Shown one piece after another: positions 12,173-21,990 of a stretch of DNA of 64,000 nt. How positions within the stretch are numbered: the stretch's first letter is position 1; each line of letters begins with the position of its first letter. Source of the DNA: Gnetum montanum (Eukaryota; Streptophyta; Gnetopsida; Gnetales; Gnetaceae); contig MNCI01001065.1 of assembly GCA_015680685.1 (NCBI GenBank), positions 814,749 to 878,748 of the forward strand. The letters run 5' to 3'. The position numbers and the translations under genes are program-made. The notes below the pieces were generated by a model that saw nothing but the letters and a program-made list of their open reading frames with translations, was not told where the DNA came from and did no database searches.

Positions 12173-13890
12173 ACAAAGATGTCATGATTGAAGAAGAACA
12201 TCAGCCATCCGTACCAGATAATATAAGGCATTTACAAGTATTTGAAGATGATGATCAAGTACTAAGATTTATGAAAAATAAACAAGAATTTGAGGGTCAA
12301 GTAATACCCGAAACGTCTTCAAATTCAAAAGCTAATTTCATTCCAAAGAGGATGATTGATTTAGAACATGAGTTCAAGAAAAATTTACTTACTGGAAAGG
12401 ACATACAAAACCCAAGTAGTCAAGCTTTTGTGGCAGTGAATTTTGGATTAAACAATGCACCGAAGATGTTAAATGTTACAAAGGAAAGTGATTCAAATTT
12501 CAAGCAAGATTTGTTGTCATGCCTACGAGATAATTTGGACAATTTTGCTTGGTCTTATGATGATCTTAAAGCTTTTCGGCAAGATGTGATGACACATAAG
12601 ATTCCTTTAATGGAAGGTTGCAAAACAGTCAAGCAAAAACAAAGGAAATTTAATCCATCATTTGAACCAGCTATGGAAGCCGAAATCAAAAAGTTGTTGC
12701 AAGCACAAATCATATATCCAGTACGATATTCGACATGGCTTGCTAATCTTGTCCCAGTAAGAAAGAAAAATGGTGATATACGACTCTGTGTAGACTTTAG
12801 AAATCTAAATGATGCTTCAAAGAAAGATAAGTATCCACTTCCGAGAATTGATGAGATGCTTATTAAAGTCTCAGGTTGCCAAGTATATTCCTTCCTAGAC
12901 GGTTTCTCAGGTTATAATCAAATCGTGGTAGATAAGAATGATAGATACAAAACATCATTTATCACTAAGTGGGGAACTTTCGCTTACCAAAGAATGCCAT
13001 TCGGATTGTCAAATGCCGGAGCTACTTTTCAAAGAGCAATGGATTTAGCATTTAAGGATTTATTAGGCAAATTCGTGGTGGTTTATTTGGATGATATTAC
13101 AGTATTTTCAAAGAAGAAAGAAGATCATATCGATCATCTTCAGCAAGTTTTCGACAGATGCCGTGAGTTTGGTATTTCATTAAATCCTAAGAAGTGTATC
13201 TTTGGGGTTAAATCTGGAAGTTTATTAGGCCATGTGATATGTCAAGAAGGGATTGCCATAGACAATTCCCGAATTCAAGCAGTACAAAATATTGAGCACC
13301 CCTCTAGTAAGAAATCTCTTAGATCATTCTTTGGGAAGATAAACTTTGTGAAGAAGTTCATCCCCGGGTTTACTGAAATTACCAAGCCTTTGATGCATAT
13401 GCTTAAAAAGGACGTCCAAGTAGAGAAAACACCAGAGTCAGAAAGAGCGTTATCAGAAATCAAAAAGGCTATACAAGAGGCTCCATATTTGGTAAAGCCT
13501 AGACTTAAAGAAGATTTTTGGTTATACTCTTTTGCTTCAATTGACTCTGTCACTGCCATTCTTACACAAAAGGATAGTGAAGGTCAAGATGAACCAATTG
13601 GATTCTTTGGGTATCAATTGAAAGGTTCAGAGTTAAATTACTCAGACTTAGAGAAGCAAGTTTTCGCAGTCATCAAAGCACTTCAGCATTTTAAATATTA
13701 TTTGGAAAGTTCATTAGTACACATTATGCTAATTGAACCTGCAGTCAAGCGATTCCTATCCCAAAATGAGATTGGCTTGAAAAGAGGAAAATGGCTTATA
13801 AAGTTGCAAATTTTTAGATTTTCATTGGAAATATGTAAGACAATTAAGGGAATGGGACTAGCCAAGTTAATGACTAAAGAAAGAGAAGTT
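12173..13890 (+). CDS. pol: Element B reverse transcriptase and degenerate RNase H
   Basis: Part of the 11773-14169 open frame. RT spans about 12640-13420: WLANLVPVRKKNGDIRLCVD, SFLDGFSGYNQI with the first catalytic Asp, MPFGLSNAGATFQRAMD, and the YLDD box near 13086-13097, then LNPKKCIFGV. The native gypsy RNase H follows at 13430-13880. There the expected T-D-A-S reads SFAS (Phe codon at 13531), and the later T-D-H reads IEP; only the Glu in YSDLEKQVFAV is kept. It is therefore probably non-catalytic, acting as a tether. RT catalytic residues look intact. Confidence 0.9.
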
Positions 13891-14283
13891 TACACACTTG
13901 ACACCCATGAAGAGAATTGGTATGATGATATTCTCAAATTTCTTACTACAAGGAAAATCCCAAATAATTTAACTGCAGGTCAAAAAAGAGCTTTCTTCAA
14001 GAGAGTACGAAGATTTGTTATTAAAGATGGTATATTATATAGAAAGGATTTTCGGGGAGTTCTATTGGAATGTGTTCATAATGATAAAATTAGTTTCATT
14101 TTGGAACAATTCCATGATCATTTGAATTTATTTTATGAATCCCCTAACTCAACTATGCAACATATACTTTGATACGGATATTACTGGCCTTCCATGTATC
14201 AAGACATTAGTTCAAAGATTCAAAAATGCTATAAATGTCAAGTTCATGGACGCAAAATTAAAAGGGCTAGAGCCCCTTTAAAA
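13891..14283 (+). pseudogene. Integrase N-terminal zinc finger, truncated
   Basis: ILYRKDFRGVLLECVHNDK leads into an HHCC-like region: FHDHLNLFYESPN, then after a TGA stop (14170-14172) YGYYWPSMYQDI and KCYKCQVHGRK. The stop sits where most integrases have Arg, consistent with CGA to TGA. The second His of the finger appears lost. The sequence ends at 14283 in KRARAPLKP and joins the middle of the LTR, so the D,D,E core and C-terminal domain are missing. Confidence 0.85.
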
Positions 14284-16608
14284 CCAAGAAAACACCAGAA
14301 ATCACTCCATATTCTATTTGCAATTTCGTCAAACACTTGCCATGGAGGGTTTCTTTGTTCTGTTTTCATATTAAGCTTAATTACCTGGCCAAAGACTACA
14401 GAAAATGAATAAAGCAGGGCCAGAAAGCAGCCGATTGCTACGCCTACGCCTTTGCCTGCAACTCCGGACAGTTATGAGCAAAAACTACAAAACAAAAATA
14501 TGAATGCGCTGGACTTGGACGCTGTCCATGAATAGGGGCAAGACACCATTGCTGAAGGTTCTCAGATTCAAGTCAGTGCACCGTTGATATGAGCAAGTTA
14601 GTAACTATGCCGAGCTCCGCAAAAAAGCTGTTCCAACTGCAATCGCGTTTGTGGGGATTCAATAGTTGACACACAGCCATGGCAGACGCGGAAGACGTGG
14701 AGAAGGCAGCAGCAAAGCAGCGGCAGGGTTTGGGCAACATCAGCAACAAACCAACGGCAGTAATCGTGACCTTGGGCCAATCCGATACAGAGTGGTGGCA
14801 GAGAAATAACGGACGGAGCAGTTCGGTAGCAGTGGCACACAAATCGCGGGAGGGAGCGCGCACAGAAGGAGCAAGCAAAGCAATGCAGTTAACCACGTTA
14901 CAAAAAATTTACATTTGCAATATATTCACCCTCCCATAAAGTTAACGTATTCGCTATCCTATGAAGTTAATTTTATAACTTATTATATTTCTAAAAAAAC
15001 AACAACAAAAACGTAGCCTCAAAGATAATATTGATAATCAGCGTGAGTTTATTATCATTAGAAGAAAATGCTGAAAGAAGATTAAAGAATGAATGTTCGC
15101 GTTGTCAAATATGATATTTGCATTGTCAACTGAATATGGAGGCAGCATAGACTTATCCAAAGCTTATGAAGATGGATGATGAAATGAGCAACAACTCCAT
15201 GGTTACTATCTTTACTACTATGATATAAATAAAATATTTTATGATTTAAAAAATGATGAAAAGCCAGTTATGAAATATTTTTGTAACATCCTATAAAAGG
15301 AGACATTTGGCTATTATTCCTATGGAAGTTGTAACTTCCTTTGATAGTTACAATTATAATATTTTATCATGAAGACACTTGTCAACTGTAGCATTTTTAT
15401 CTCTTTTATGGTTGAAACCACCTAAAATTATTGTAACTTACCTAACTTGTTGGGCAAGTAACCTCCTAACTTGTTGGCCAAGTAATCTCCTAATTGGTTA
15501 GTCCAATTACTTGGGAGAAAAGTTCGGTGAGATATTTTTAAAATTGTAAATTCCCTACCTACCTTGGAATCCTATAAATAGACTTCAAGGGTCAAGAAGG
15601 AAAAGAAAGGGGGAAAGAAAAGTGGAAGCATCATCATCACACTTGGAAGATTTGTAAGAAGATGGCTTGCAAGATGATTTGCTAGAATAAAGATTTCAGC
15701 TTCTTTGTCATGTTCCTATGAGTTATGCATTTCATTTTTTGTTTTGTTTAAATTGTCTAGCTAGTGGTTTAGATAGTATCATCCTTGGCAAGTAATTTTG
15801 GGATTTTTAGATTGCTCTTACTATTCTTGTTGCCCGATAGAAATTTCTATTAACATTTTGCCATAGAAGCGCTTGTGTTTAAAAGCCTTAAGAGCATTTT
15901 AGTAGTAAATTTCGTTATTGTGCAACGTTTGGGAACTGCTATTGGGTTGTTGAAAGAGAGCCTCTGTTTGTAGTCACGCCGTGGAACAATCTAGTAGTCA
16001 AGAGGGTTCAGAAAATCTTTGGTATTTTGATGGGACCAGAATAGCTTCTTTATCTTTAAAGTGATTTTCCATGTTATTTCAATCAGAAATTGTCAAGTAT
16101 TTTAAAGGTTCTGTTTGAATGCAATCGTTGGCATCTATTGTCTAGTCAAAGTGGAGTCTCGTAAATGGTAGTTTACGCAACGATTTTTGGTAGCACAGTA
16201 GGATTGTCTTGAAGATATTGCTTGNNNNNNNNNNNNNNNNNNNNNNNNNNNNNNNNNNNNNNNNNNNNNNNNNNNNNNNNNNNNNNNNNNNNNNNNNNNN
16301 NNNNNNNNNNNNNNNNNNNNNNNNNNNNNNNNNNNNNNNNNNNNNNNNNNNNNNNNNNNNNNNNNNNNNNNNNNNNNNNNNNNNNNNNNNNNGGCTGAAT
16401 CTCTTTAAAGTAAGTCATTTGTAGTTTACACGCAACGCAATTGTTACATTTCTCACAACCACACGCCACAACAGCACACACACATACTCACATTAACTAC
16501 TGAGTTTATTTGGAGGTATCTGGGCCTTGGTGTAGCCAGAGACCAGCAAGCACCTAAATCCTATTCGAGGACACTCGTTGGCGGTCGCATCCCAAACGGT
16601 CGCCAACA
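14284..16608 (+). repeat. Element B 3' LTR, 5'-truncated
   Basis: Collinear with 7179-9519 of the 5' LTR. The first 0.67 kb of LTR, the PPT and most of the integrase are deleted. The shared CCAAGAAAAC (14284-14293 and 7179-7188) marks a microhomology junction. This copy keeps the 202-bp segment lost from the 5' LTR, which contains a near-palindrome GGAAGTTGTAACTTCC (15324-15339) and about three 26-bp units (15441-15515, CCTAACTTGTTGG). Confidence 0.9.
16225..16392. other. Assembly gap (168 N)
   Basis: All N. The matching part of the 5' LTR (8965-9306) is about 342 bp, so the gap is probably shorter on paper than in reality. Open frames reported across it have no meaning. Confidence 0.95.
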
Positions 16609-17005
16609 GATGCCTTGTAAAAAATCTTGCTCTGAAGTGCCGTTTCCATGCCATCTTTGGGATTGCATGCTAGGTGTACACATCAGTCATACATGCTGAG
16701 CGTACATGTGGGACGTGCACACTGGGCATATACGCCAGGGGTGTACGCTAGGCGTATATGCTAAGAGTATACGCTGGATATTGCATACTTGGTGAAAATC
16801 TAGTATCTTGAGCTCCAAAGTCACCATGTTTGGTACCAGATGTCGCCATGGTCATTTGCGGGTCCTAGGGAACCGTTTCTTGTTGAGTTCGACTCTGCTT
16901 AAAGCTGTCTGTGGGGCCCTCAAGCTTCAGTCATGCTAGGGAGCATCATGACTTAGCTCGATCCTTGTTGGAGAAGTACTAAGCTTAGAATTTTGTGGTG
17001 TTTCA
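16609..17005 (-). repeat. Element A 3' LTR, portion right of insertion B
   Basis: Collinear with about 23213-23583 of the 5' LTR: a short TACGC-type array (16675-16790), then the conserved stretch to TTTTGTGGTGTTTCA. Read on the minus strand this is the LTR start TGAAACACCACAAAA, identical to the LTR start of element C at 50840. Confidence 0.9.
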
Positions 17006-17020
17006 TTGGCCCCTCTTTGT
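17006..17020 (-). promoter_or_regulatory. Element A polypurine tract
   Basis: On the minus strand ACAAAGAGGGGCCAA directly precedes the LTR start TGAAAC, the expected place and composition for the plus-strand primer. It lies inside an imperfect inverted repeat (16993-17076). Confidence 0.7.
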
Positions 17021-17320
17021 TGATGCTTGGAGGAATCAAACCGTGAAGCATCGACAAAGAAGTACAAAACACCACAAGCAACTTGATAGAGACATTGTTC
17101 TTTGGCACCTGGCCAGACGTCATCGTACCATGTTTAGTAGTACATAGGATTGGGGAAATGAAATTTGTATTGGATAGGGAAATGGGAACTGTAGGGATTG
17201 GTAACTGATCAAGGGCTTGATGATGTCCGTGTATGTGTGTGGGTCATGCTTATCTTTGTCCATAGCTATTGTTTAGCCAGTTTTTAGAAGATATGGGATC
17301 GAAACATGATGTGTACGTCC

Positions 17321-17480
17321 TTTGGCAGCACAAGACTCTTGTTTGGTGTTTAAGAGGACTTGTTGGCACAACCAAAGCCACGTGATGATGTGTTGCATTC
17401 TTTGGAGGAACAGGGTCTTTGTTTGGTGTTTAGAGGGAACCTGTTGGCGGAGAGCCAAAGCCATGCAATGAGATGTTACC
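17321..17480. repeat. 80-bp tandem duplication
   Basis: Two diverged 80-bp units start TTTGGCAGCA (17321) and TTTGGAGGAA (17401), sharing CTTGTTTGGTGTTTA and CCAAAGCCA blocks. It lies in the spacer between protease and PPT of element A. Confidence 0.75.
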
Positions 17481-17667
17481 TGATTGTTTAAGACATGAGC
17501 GTTTGCTTTTAAGGAAACTACCTTCCCACCAAGGGCTTATATGGGAAGGGCCACGTTTTTTTTTGTGTTTTGTCTCTCTTTTTTTATTTTTTTTGTCTCT
17601 TTGTTTTTTGAAAAGAGCTTTCTTTCAATTTTGTGCTCATGCTCATGTGCCATATTGTGTGTTGTAG

Positions 17668-18078
17668 TTACTTGAGAGTGTTGCAGCGTGTAACAGTGTG
17701 CTCAAAGTTTTGTGGTGTACTGGGTGTATCTGGGAACTGTAACTGGGTAGGAAAGGGAATAAGAGTGTTGGGGAAATGGAGAATGTATTGGGAACTGGGA
17801 ATGTACTTTTGAACAGATTGATTAACCTGGTTGCATGCGTTAGAAACAATGTGACACCTTGTCACCGTGATGAAGTGTATCCGTATACGAGCACCACTGG
17901 GTGTCATCCTGCAAACACAACTCCAAGAAGACAAGAAAACCACAAGTAAATGAGGTAGTGAACACTTCAGGCATGAATGTGACTGATGCAAATGGAAGCA
18001 CCATGTGAAACTTAAGGTAAACAAAATGAGCAGCAATAGTGTTGTCAGAGCCGGTGTGATGAATGATGCAGTAGGCAT
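17668..18078 (-). CDS. Unrecognised 136-aa frame in element A spacer
   Basis: Open minus-strand frame in the sense direction of element A, after the protease. The N-terminus is strongly hydrophobic (FITPALTTLLLLILFTLSFT), followed by SLPHLLVVFLSSW, so one or two membrane segments are possible; the rest is Ser/Thr/Pro-rich. An env-like position (between pol region and 3' LTR) fits, but no family similarity is visible and it may be chance. Between 17481 and 17667 there is a T-rich tract and nothing else. Confidence 0.25.
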   Translation of the reverse strand: MPTASFITPALTTLLLLILFTLSFTWCFHLHQSHSCLKCSLPHLLVVFLSSWSCVCRMTPSGARIRIHFITVTRCHIVSNACNQVNQSVQKYIPSSQYILHFPNTLIPFPTQLQFPDTPSTPQNFEHTVTRCNTLK

Positions 18079-18090
18079 TGATAAAGAATT

Positions 18091-18245
18091 GATCTGGCCA
18101 GTTTACAGTCTTAGAATTACAACAGCAGATGAATATGCTAGAAATGATCTGGCCAGTTTATAGTCTTAGCAGACTGTTGTGGGCTAGTTTTATGTCATAA
18201 CCCGTTGGACGTTGCCAGTTTATTGTCTTAGCAGATTGTTGTCGG
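18091..18245 (-). repeat. Spacer repeats with CTGGCCAGTTTA motif
   Basis: Three spaced copies of a CCAGTTTAYWGTCTTAG motif at about 18096, 18154 and 18215. On the minus strand they read as CTAAGAC-ATAAACTGG near GGCCCGAC words, like the spacer repeats of element C at 57083 and 62511. Confidence 0.6.
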
Positions 18246-18500
18246 GCCATGAGAGAACATGTAAGCTAATACATTACAAACTAAGGTGACGTATGCACAA
18301 CGAACAAAGGTGAAGAGTGGATGGAGATCAGACGTGTCTTTGGCCATAGGGAAGTCTTGATTATGCGGTTGTTTCTTAGTCGGACATGGTCTAGGAGGCG
18401 TGCTAGTTTGCTTTGGGGGGCTTTCAATTTTTGCCCCTTGTTCGGGCATCTTAGCTCTAGGTGTTGTGTTTGTTGTTGTGGGTGTTGCTTCAAGAGGCTC

Positions 18501-18970
18501 CTATTTCAAGAACTTTGACATGTCTATGTTGTGGTCAGCTTGAAAGGAAGTGTTGCCGCCATGTATAATGAATTGTCCAGCTTCGTATGGAAGGTAGATT
18601 TCTTGATGTATCGGTGAGAAAATGGCTCGTTGTTGTGCTAGCCAAGGTCTACCAAGAATCATGTTGAAACTAGGCATCTCTTCTATGACAGTGAATTCCG
18701 TGTTGGTGGGGAATTGTTCTCCTGCCACAAAGGCTAAGTTGATTGTGCCCTTAACTATGACACATGATCCATTGAAAGATTTTAAACATGTGGTTTCTGT
18801 TGGCATGATCTCATCTGCCATGCCTAGTTTGTTGATGACGGAGTATAGAACTACATTTGTTGCCACACTGTCATCAACGTGCACTCTGCAAATGGTACAT
18901 TGCCTGACACATACACTAATTGATAATGGAGCTATTGTGACTTCTCCTCATTCAGGGTTACGTTTAATTG
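18501..18970 (-). pseudogene. pro: Element A aspartic protease
   Basis: Minus-strand frame matching the protease of element C: EVTIAPLSISVCVRQC leads to RVHVDDSVATNVVLYSVINK and ends with the flap-side motif NMILGRPWLAQQR. The active-site segment reads D-D-S-V-A where C has D-D-G-A-S, so the catalytic loop is mutated. It is one frame off the Gag frame (shift between 19090 and 18970). A Pro/Thr-rich tail continues to about 18228. No RT follows. Confidence 0.75.
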
Positions 18971-19089
18971 CATCATCACGAAAGGCTAAGGTATTTGAAC
19001 CAAATCCTTGTGGTGTGTGTTGTGATCGTTACATGGATGGATTCCATGTTAGCAGGGATGTCCTCTGTAACAGGAATGGATGCTAACAT

Positions 19090-21507
19090 TTACGCTAAGG
19101 CTTCGCGATGAGTCGATGATATCATGACGAAATCGTACAAGCTCATGGTTGTGTTCTTTTGTTTGAGCATTTTTTTCACCTGGGCCAGTGTAGCTAGAAA
19201 GTCTGTGCTATCTACTATTGTGTTGGTTGCCTCTGTATGGGTTGAGGGCTTGGGCCTGGTTTGTTTGGGATGAGGGGTAGGGCCCCCAGTGTTCAGTTGT
19301 TGTATACTAGGTGTGTCCTTTATTTCAGCTATGGGTGTTGTTTTTTGTTCATTGTTGGCAAGGTTGACTCTTGAGGGAGGAGAGGTTGAGACGTTTCCTA
19401 TGGTTGGGCTCAGGGTAAGTGAGGGGCCATCGCGTGGTGGCACTTTTATGACAAATGGGAGTTTAGGAGGTATTGTTGTTTTTTGACTAGCTTGTTGTGG
19501 CACCTTGATAACAAAAGGCTTCTTTGCTGTTGTCGTTGGTGCAACATGCCAGTTTAACATCTTAGCGGATGACTGTGGTGGTACTTTGACCACAAAGGGT
19601 GTCTTTAGTGCTTGGGATTGCATTGCATCTAGCTAGTTTAACGTCTTAGCGGACGTATGAGGTGGTGGTACCTTGACCACGAAAGGTGTCATCGGTCCTC
19701 TAGGTGGCATCTTGGTGATGATGGGAGGTCTTTTGCTCATAGAGGCAGAGGGGATCGTTGCCTTGCTGGGAGGCACATGGATCACAAAAGGTTGCCACAT
19801 AGGTTTAGGCTTACTATCTATGCTAATGGAGTTTATGACATAGGGGGCATCGTCTGTGCTCAGTTGATTCAGGGTGTTGATGTTTAGTTGGCCCTGTTCT
19901 ATCATTGCTTGTAGATCATCTTGTAACGCATGACAGTTGTCGGTAGTATGACCAGACATCTGGTGGTAGTAACAAAATTGATCTAATTTGAAGTGCTGTG
20001 GGATCGGGGGCTCATTTGGTGCTGCTAAGGTGGGGTTCCTCAGTAGCTCATAGTACCTATCGTGTCTTCGACGGGCATTTTCCGCTACTTGTTCGTATTG
20101 GATTTGCCTAGTTCTAAGGAGTTTCTCTAGTAGTTTAGAGGGTTGCGTGGGTAGCGGCGTATACTTAGAGTGATCCTTGTGCTGAAAGTTGGGCCTTGGG
20201 GTGGCCCTTGTTATTGCAGAAGGGTTGGTACTAGTGTTTGTTGTTTTTGTGCTTGTGGCTACAGTTTCCATTGTTATCTATTGTTTGGCAACATGTTGGT
20301 TCTTGTAAGCCACAAAGGCAGGGTCATTGCTGGTTTGTGCAGCTTGTTCAATGTTCTTGATCTGTGTAAACGCTTGGCTCAATGTTTGAGTGATTAGGTA
20401 GTACAATTTTAACTTAATGAAGTCATTTACGGCTCCCTTCAGAATTGTAAGCAAATACTTTTCAGGGATGGGCTCATGAAGTTCGTTAAGGGCTGCACTC
20501 CATCGTTGGATGAACTTTTGCATAGGCTCAAGTGGTGCTTGTTTCACCTGTATCAGAGTGTCTAGGGTTGCTTCAGGCTTTAGGTTGTACTTAAACCTAG
20601 TAACGAATTGATGTAATAGATTCTCAAGAGAGGATATGGAGTTACGAGGTAAGGCTCGGTACCAGTCTAAGGCTACGCTCGTTAAGGACATAGCAAACAC
20701 ATGTAAGACTGTGTGGGGCCAAGCTTGAAGCAATAGAGTTTCTGATCGAAACGTGACTATGTGAGCATTTGGATCTCCCTTCCCATTGTATTTGGTCAGC
20801 TGTGGAAGTGTGATTCCCTTGGGCAAAGCTAACGGTGGCACTGAAGAGCTAATTGGATCATCGTGGTAGAAGTCTAGTACTTTAACTTGTTCAGTGTTTG
20901 CCATTTTGAGGTGCTTTACCTCTTTAGCTAATGCTTGCATCATTTGTTTGGCTTCTGCCCACTCTTGACCAGTAGGTAGATTAGTTGGTTGGGGAGGTTG
21001 TTGGGTTGTCATTTGTTGCTGTGGAGCAATGTTTAGAGTTGTGGTTGTGGGGTGTGGCACGTTGAAGTGAGTGGATTGTTGAACAAGGGGTATGGTTCCT
21101 TGCCTAGCCACAAACTTTGAAGTGACACCTTGGATGTGCGGGGCCGATGTAGTGAAAGTTGCTCCATGTGTTTGGACGTGCGATATGTACTGGGTGGAGA
21201 TGGGTGTGGGTAATCTTTGTTGGAATACCGATGTTTGTGTGCTCATTGATACTTGGTGAGTGGCCATCTATCCCATGCGAGGATGGAGTGATAGGTTCAT
21301 GTAAGCATGGGGATTGAGGGTGTGGTATGAATCTTCAGGTTCAGATTGTGCCTCGAAGTCATCTACATCATGTTGGTTTTGGGGCTCCTCAGTGGGTCGT
21401 CGTGTATTTTGGCCCCTTGCTAGAAGGAGTTGAGAGATGAATCGATGGTGAGGCTCAGAAAGGGGGATGATGTCATATACAGAGGGGGTGAATTCATGAC
21501 CTCCCAT
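19090..21507 (-). pseudogene. gag: Element A Gag with repeated PFVxKVPP linker
   Basis: One minus-strand frame broken by stops near 21268, 20278 and 19633. It opens MGGHEFTPSVYDIIPL, homologous to GGQEFIPSPYDIILV in element C. The capsid domain is at about 20880-20290: SVALDWYRALPRNSISSLEN, then FIQRWSAALNELHEPIPEKY. A nucleic-acid-binding motif FCYYHQMSGHTTDNC (CX2HX4HX4C) lies near 20000. A linker follows with at least six copies of P-F-V-(V/I)-(K/H)-V-P (19820-19430). A true start upstream of 21507 is likely but lies beyond a stop. Confidence 0.85.
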
Positions 21508-21779
21508 GTATATGTGCTCGAATTTTCATTTTTCCTCCTGTTCTGTGTGGTCAATAGGAAGGTTGGCTTGAATCTTCACATAGATGTAGTTGTACTGTTC
21601 TTGTGTGGGGACTATGAAGGTGTGTGCGTTGGAGTTTTGGGATGATTCCATGGTGATGCATGCTTGGGCAAGGTGATCCATGTTGGTGGCAGTCAGTACT
21701 TAGACTGGCTTGATGTTCGATGTAAATTACGGTGAATTTGGCTTTGAAACGGATGTGTTTTGTGTGTTTTTGTTGAAAA

Positions 21780-21915
21780 AAACTGTAGCGGTACTGTAGC
21801 AGCGTGAACACTGTAGTAGCGTAAACACTGTAGCAGTGTGAACACCATAGCAGCGTAAACCTTGTAGTAGTGTAAAAACTATAGCAGCGTAAACCCTATA
21901 GTAGCATGAACACTG
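21780..21915 (-). repeat. Leader tandem repeats with GTTTACGCTGCTA motif
   Basis: About seven irregular 20-22-bp units (plus strand CTGTAGYAGCGTAAACA) between PBS and gag of element A. On the sense strand each carries TACGCTGCTAC or a variant, related to the U3 motif. Confidence 0.85.
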
Positions 21916-21967
21916 CGTTTGAACAGGTAACGTGATCAACGTTTCGATTAAATAAAAAACAAGTCAG

Positions 21968-21985
21968 GCCCTCCCTCTAGCGCCA
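21968..21985 (-). promoter_or_regulatory. Element A primer-binding site
   Basis: On the minus strand TGGCGCTAGAGGGAGGGC, 5 bases after the LTR end CAATACA. Differs from the PBS of element B at one base. Confidence 0.8.
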
Positions 21986-21990
21986 TTTTC

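Larger units (their letters stand above)
6507..16608 (+). mobile_element. Element B: 10.1-kb Ty3/gypsy element nested in A's LTR
   Basis: Termini form a perfect 7-bp inverted repeat, TGTTGGC...GCCAACA. Flanks are GATGT (6502-6506) and GATGC (16609-16613), and the empty site is preserved in A's other LTR (...GATGTCTTGT near 23210), which proves the insertion. Order: 5' LTR, PBS, gag, protease, RNase H, RT, degenerate RNase H, integrase zinc finger, truncated 3' LTR. The domain order and the long LTR (about 3 kb) suggest a Tat-related lineage. The element is dead: three in-frame stops, loss of the integrase core, and loss of the PPT and the first 0.67 kb of the 3' LTR. Confidence 0.9.
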
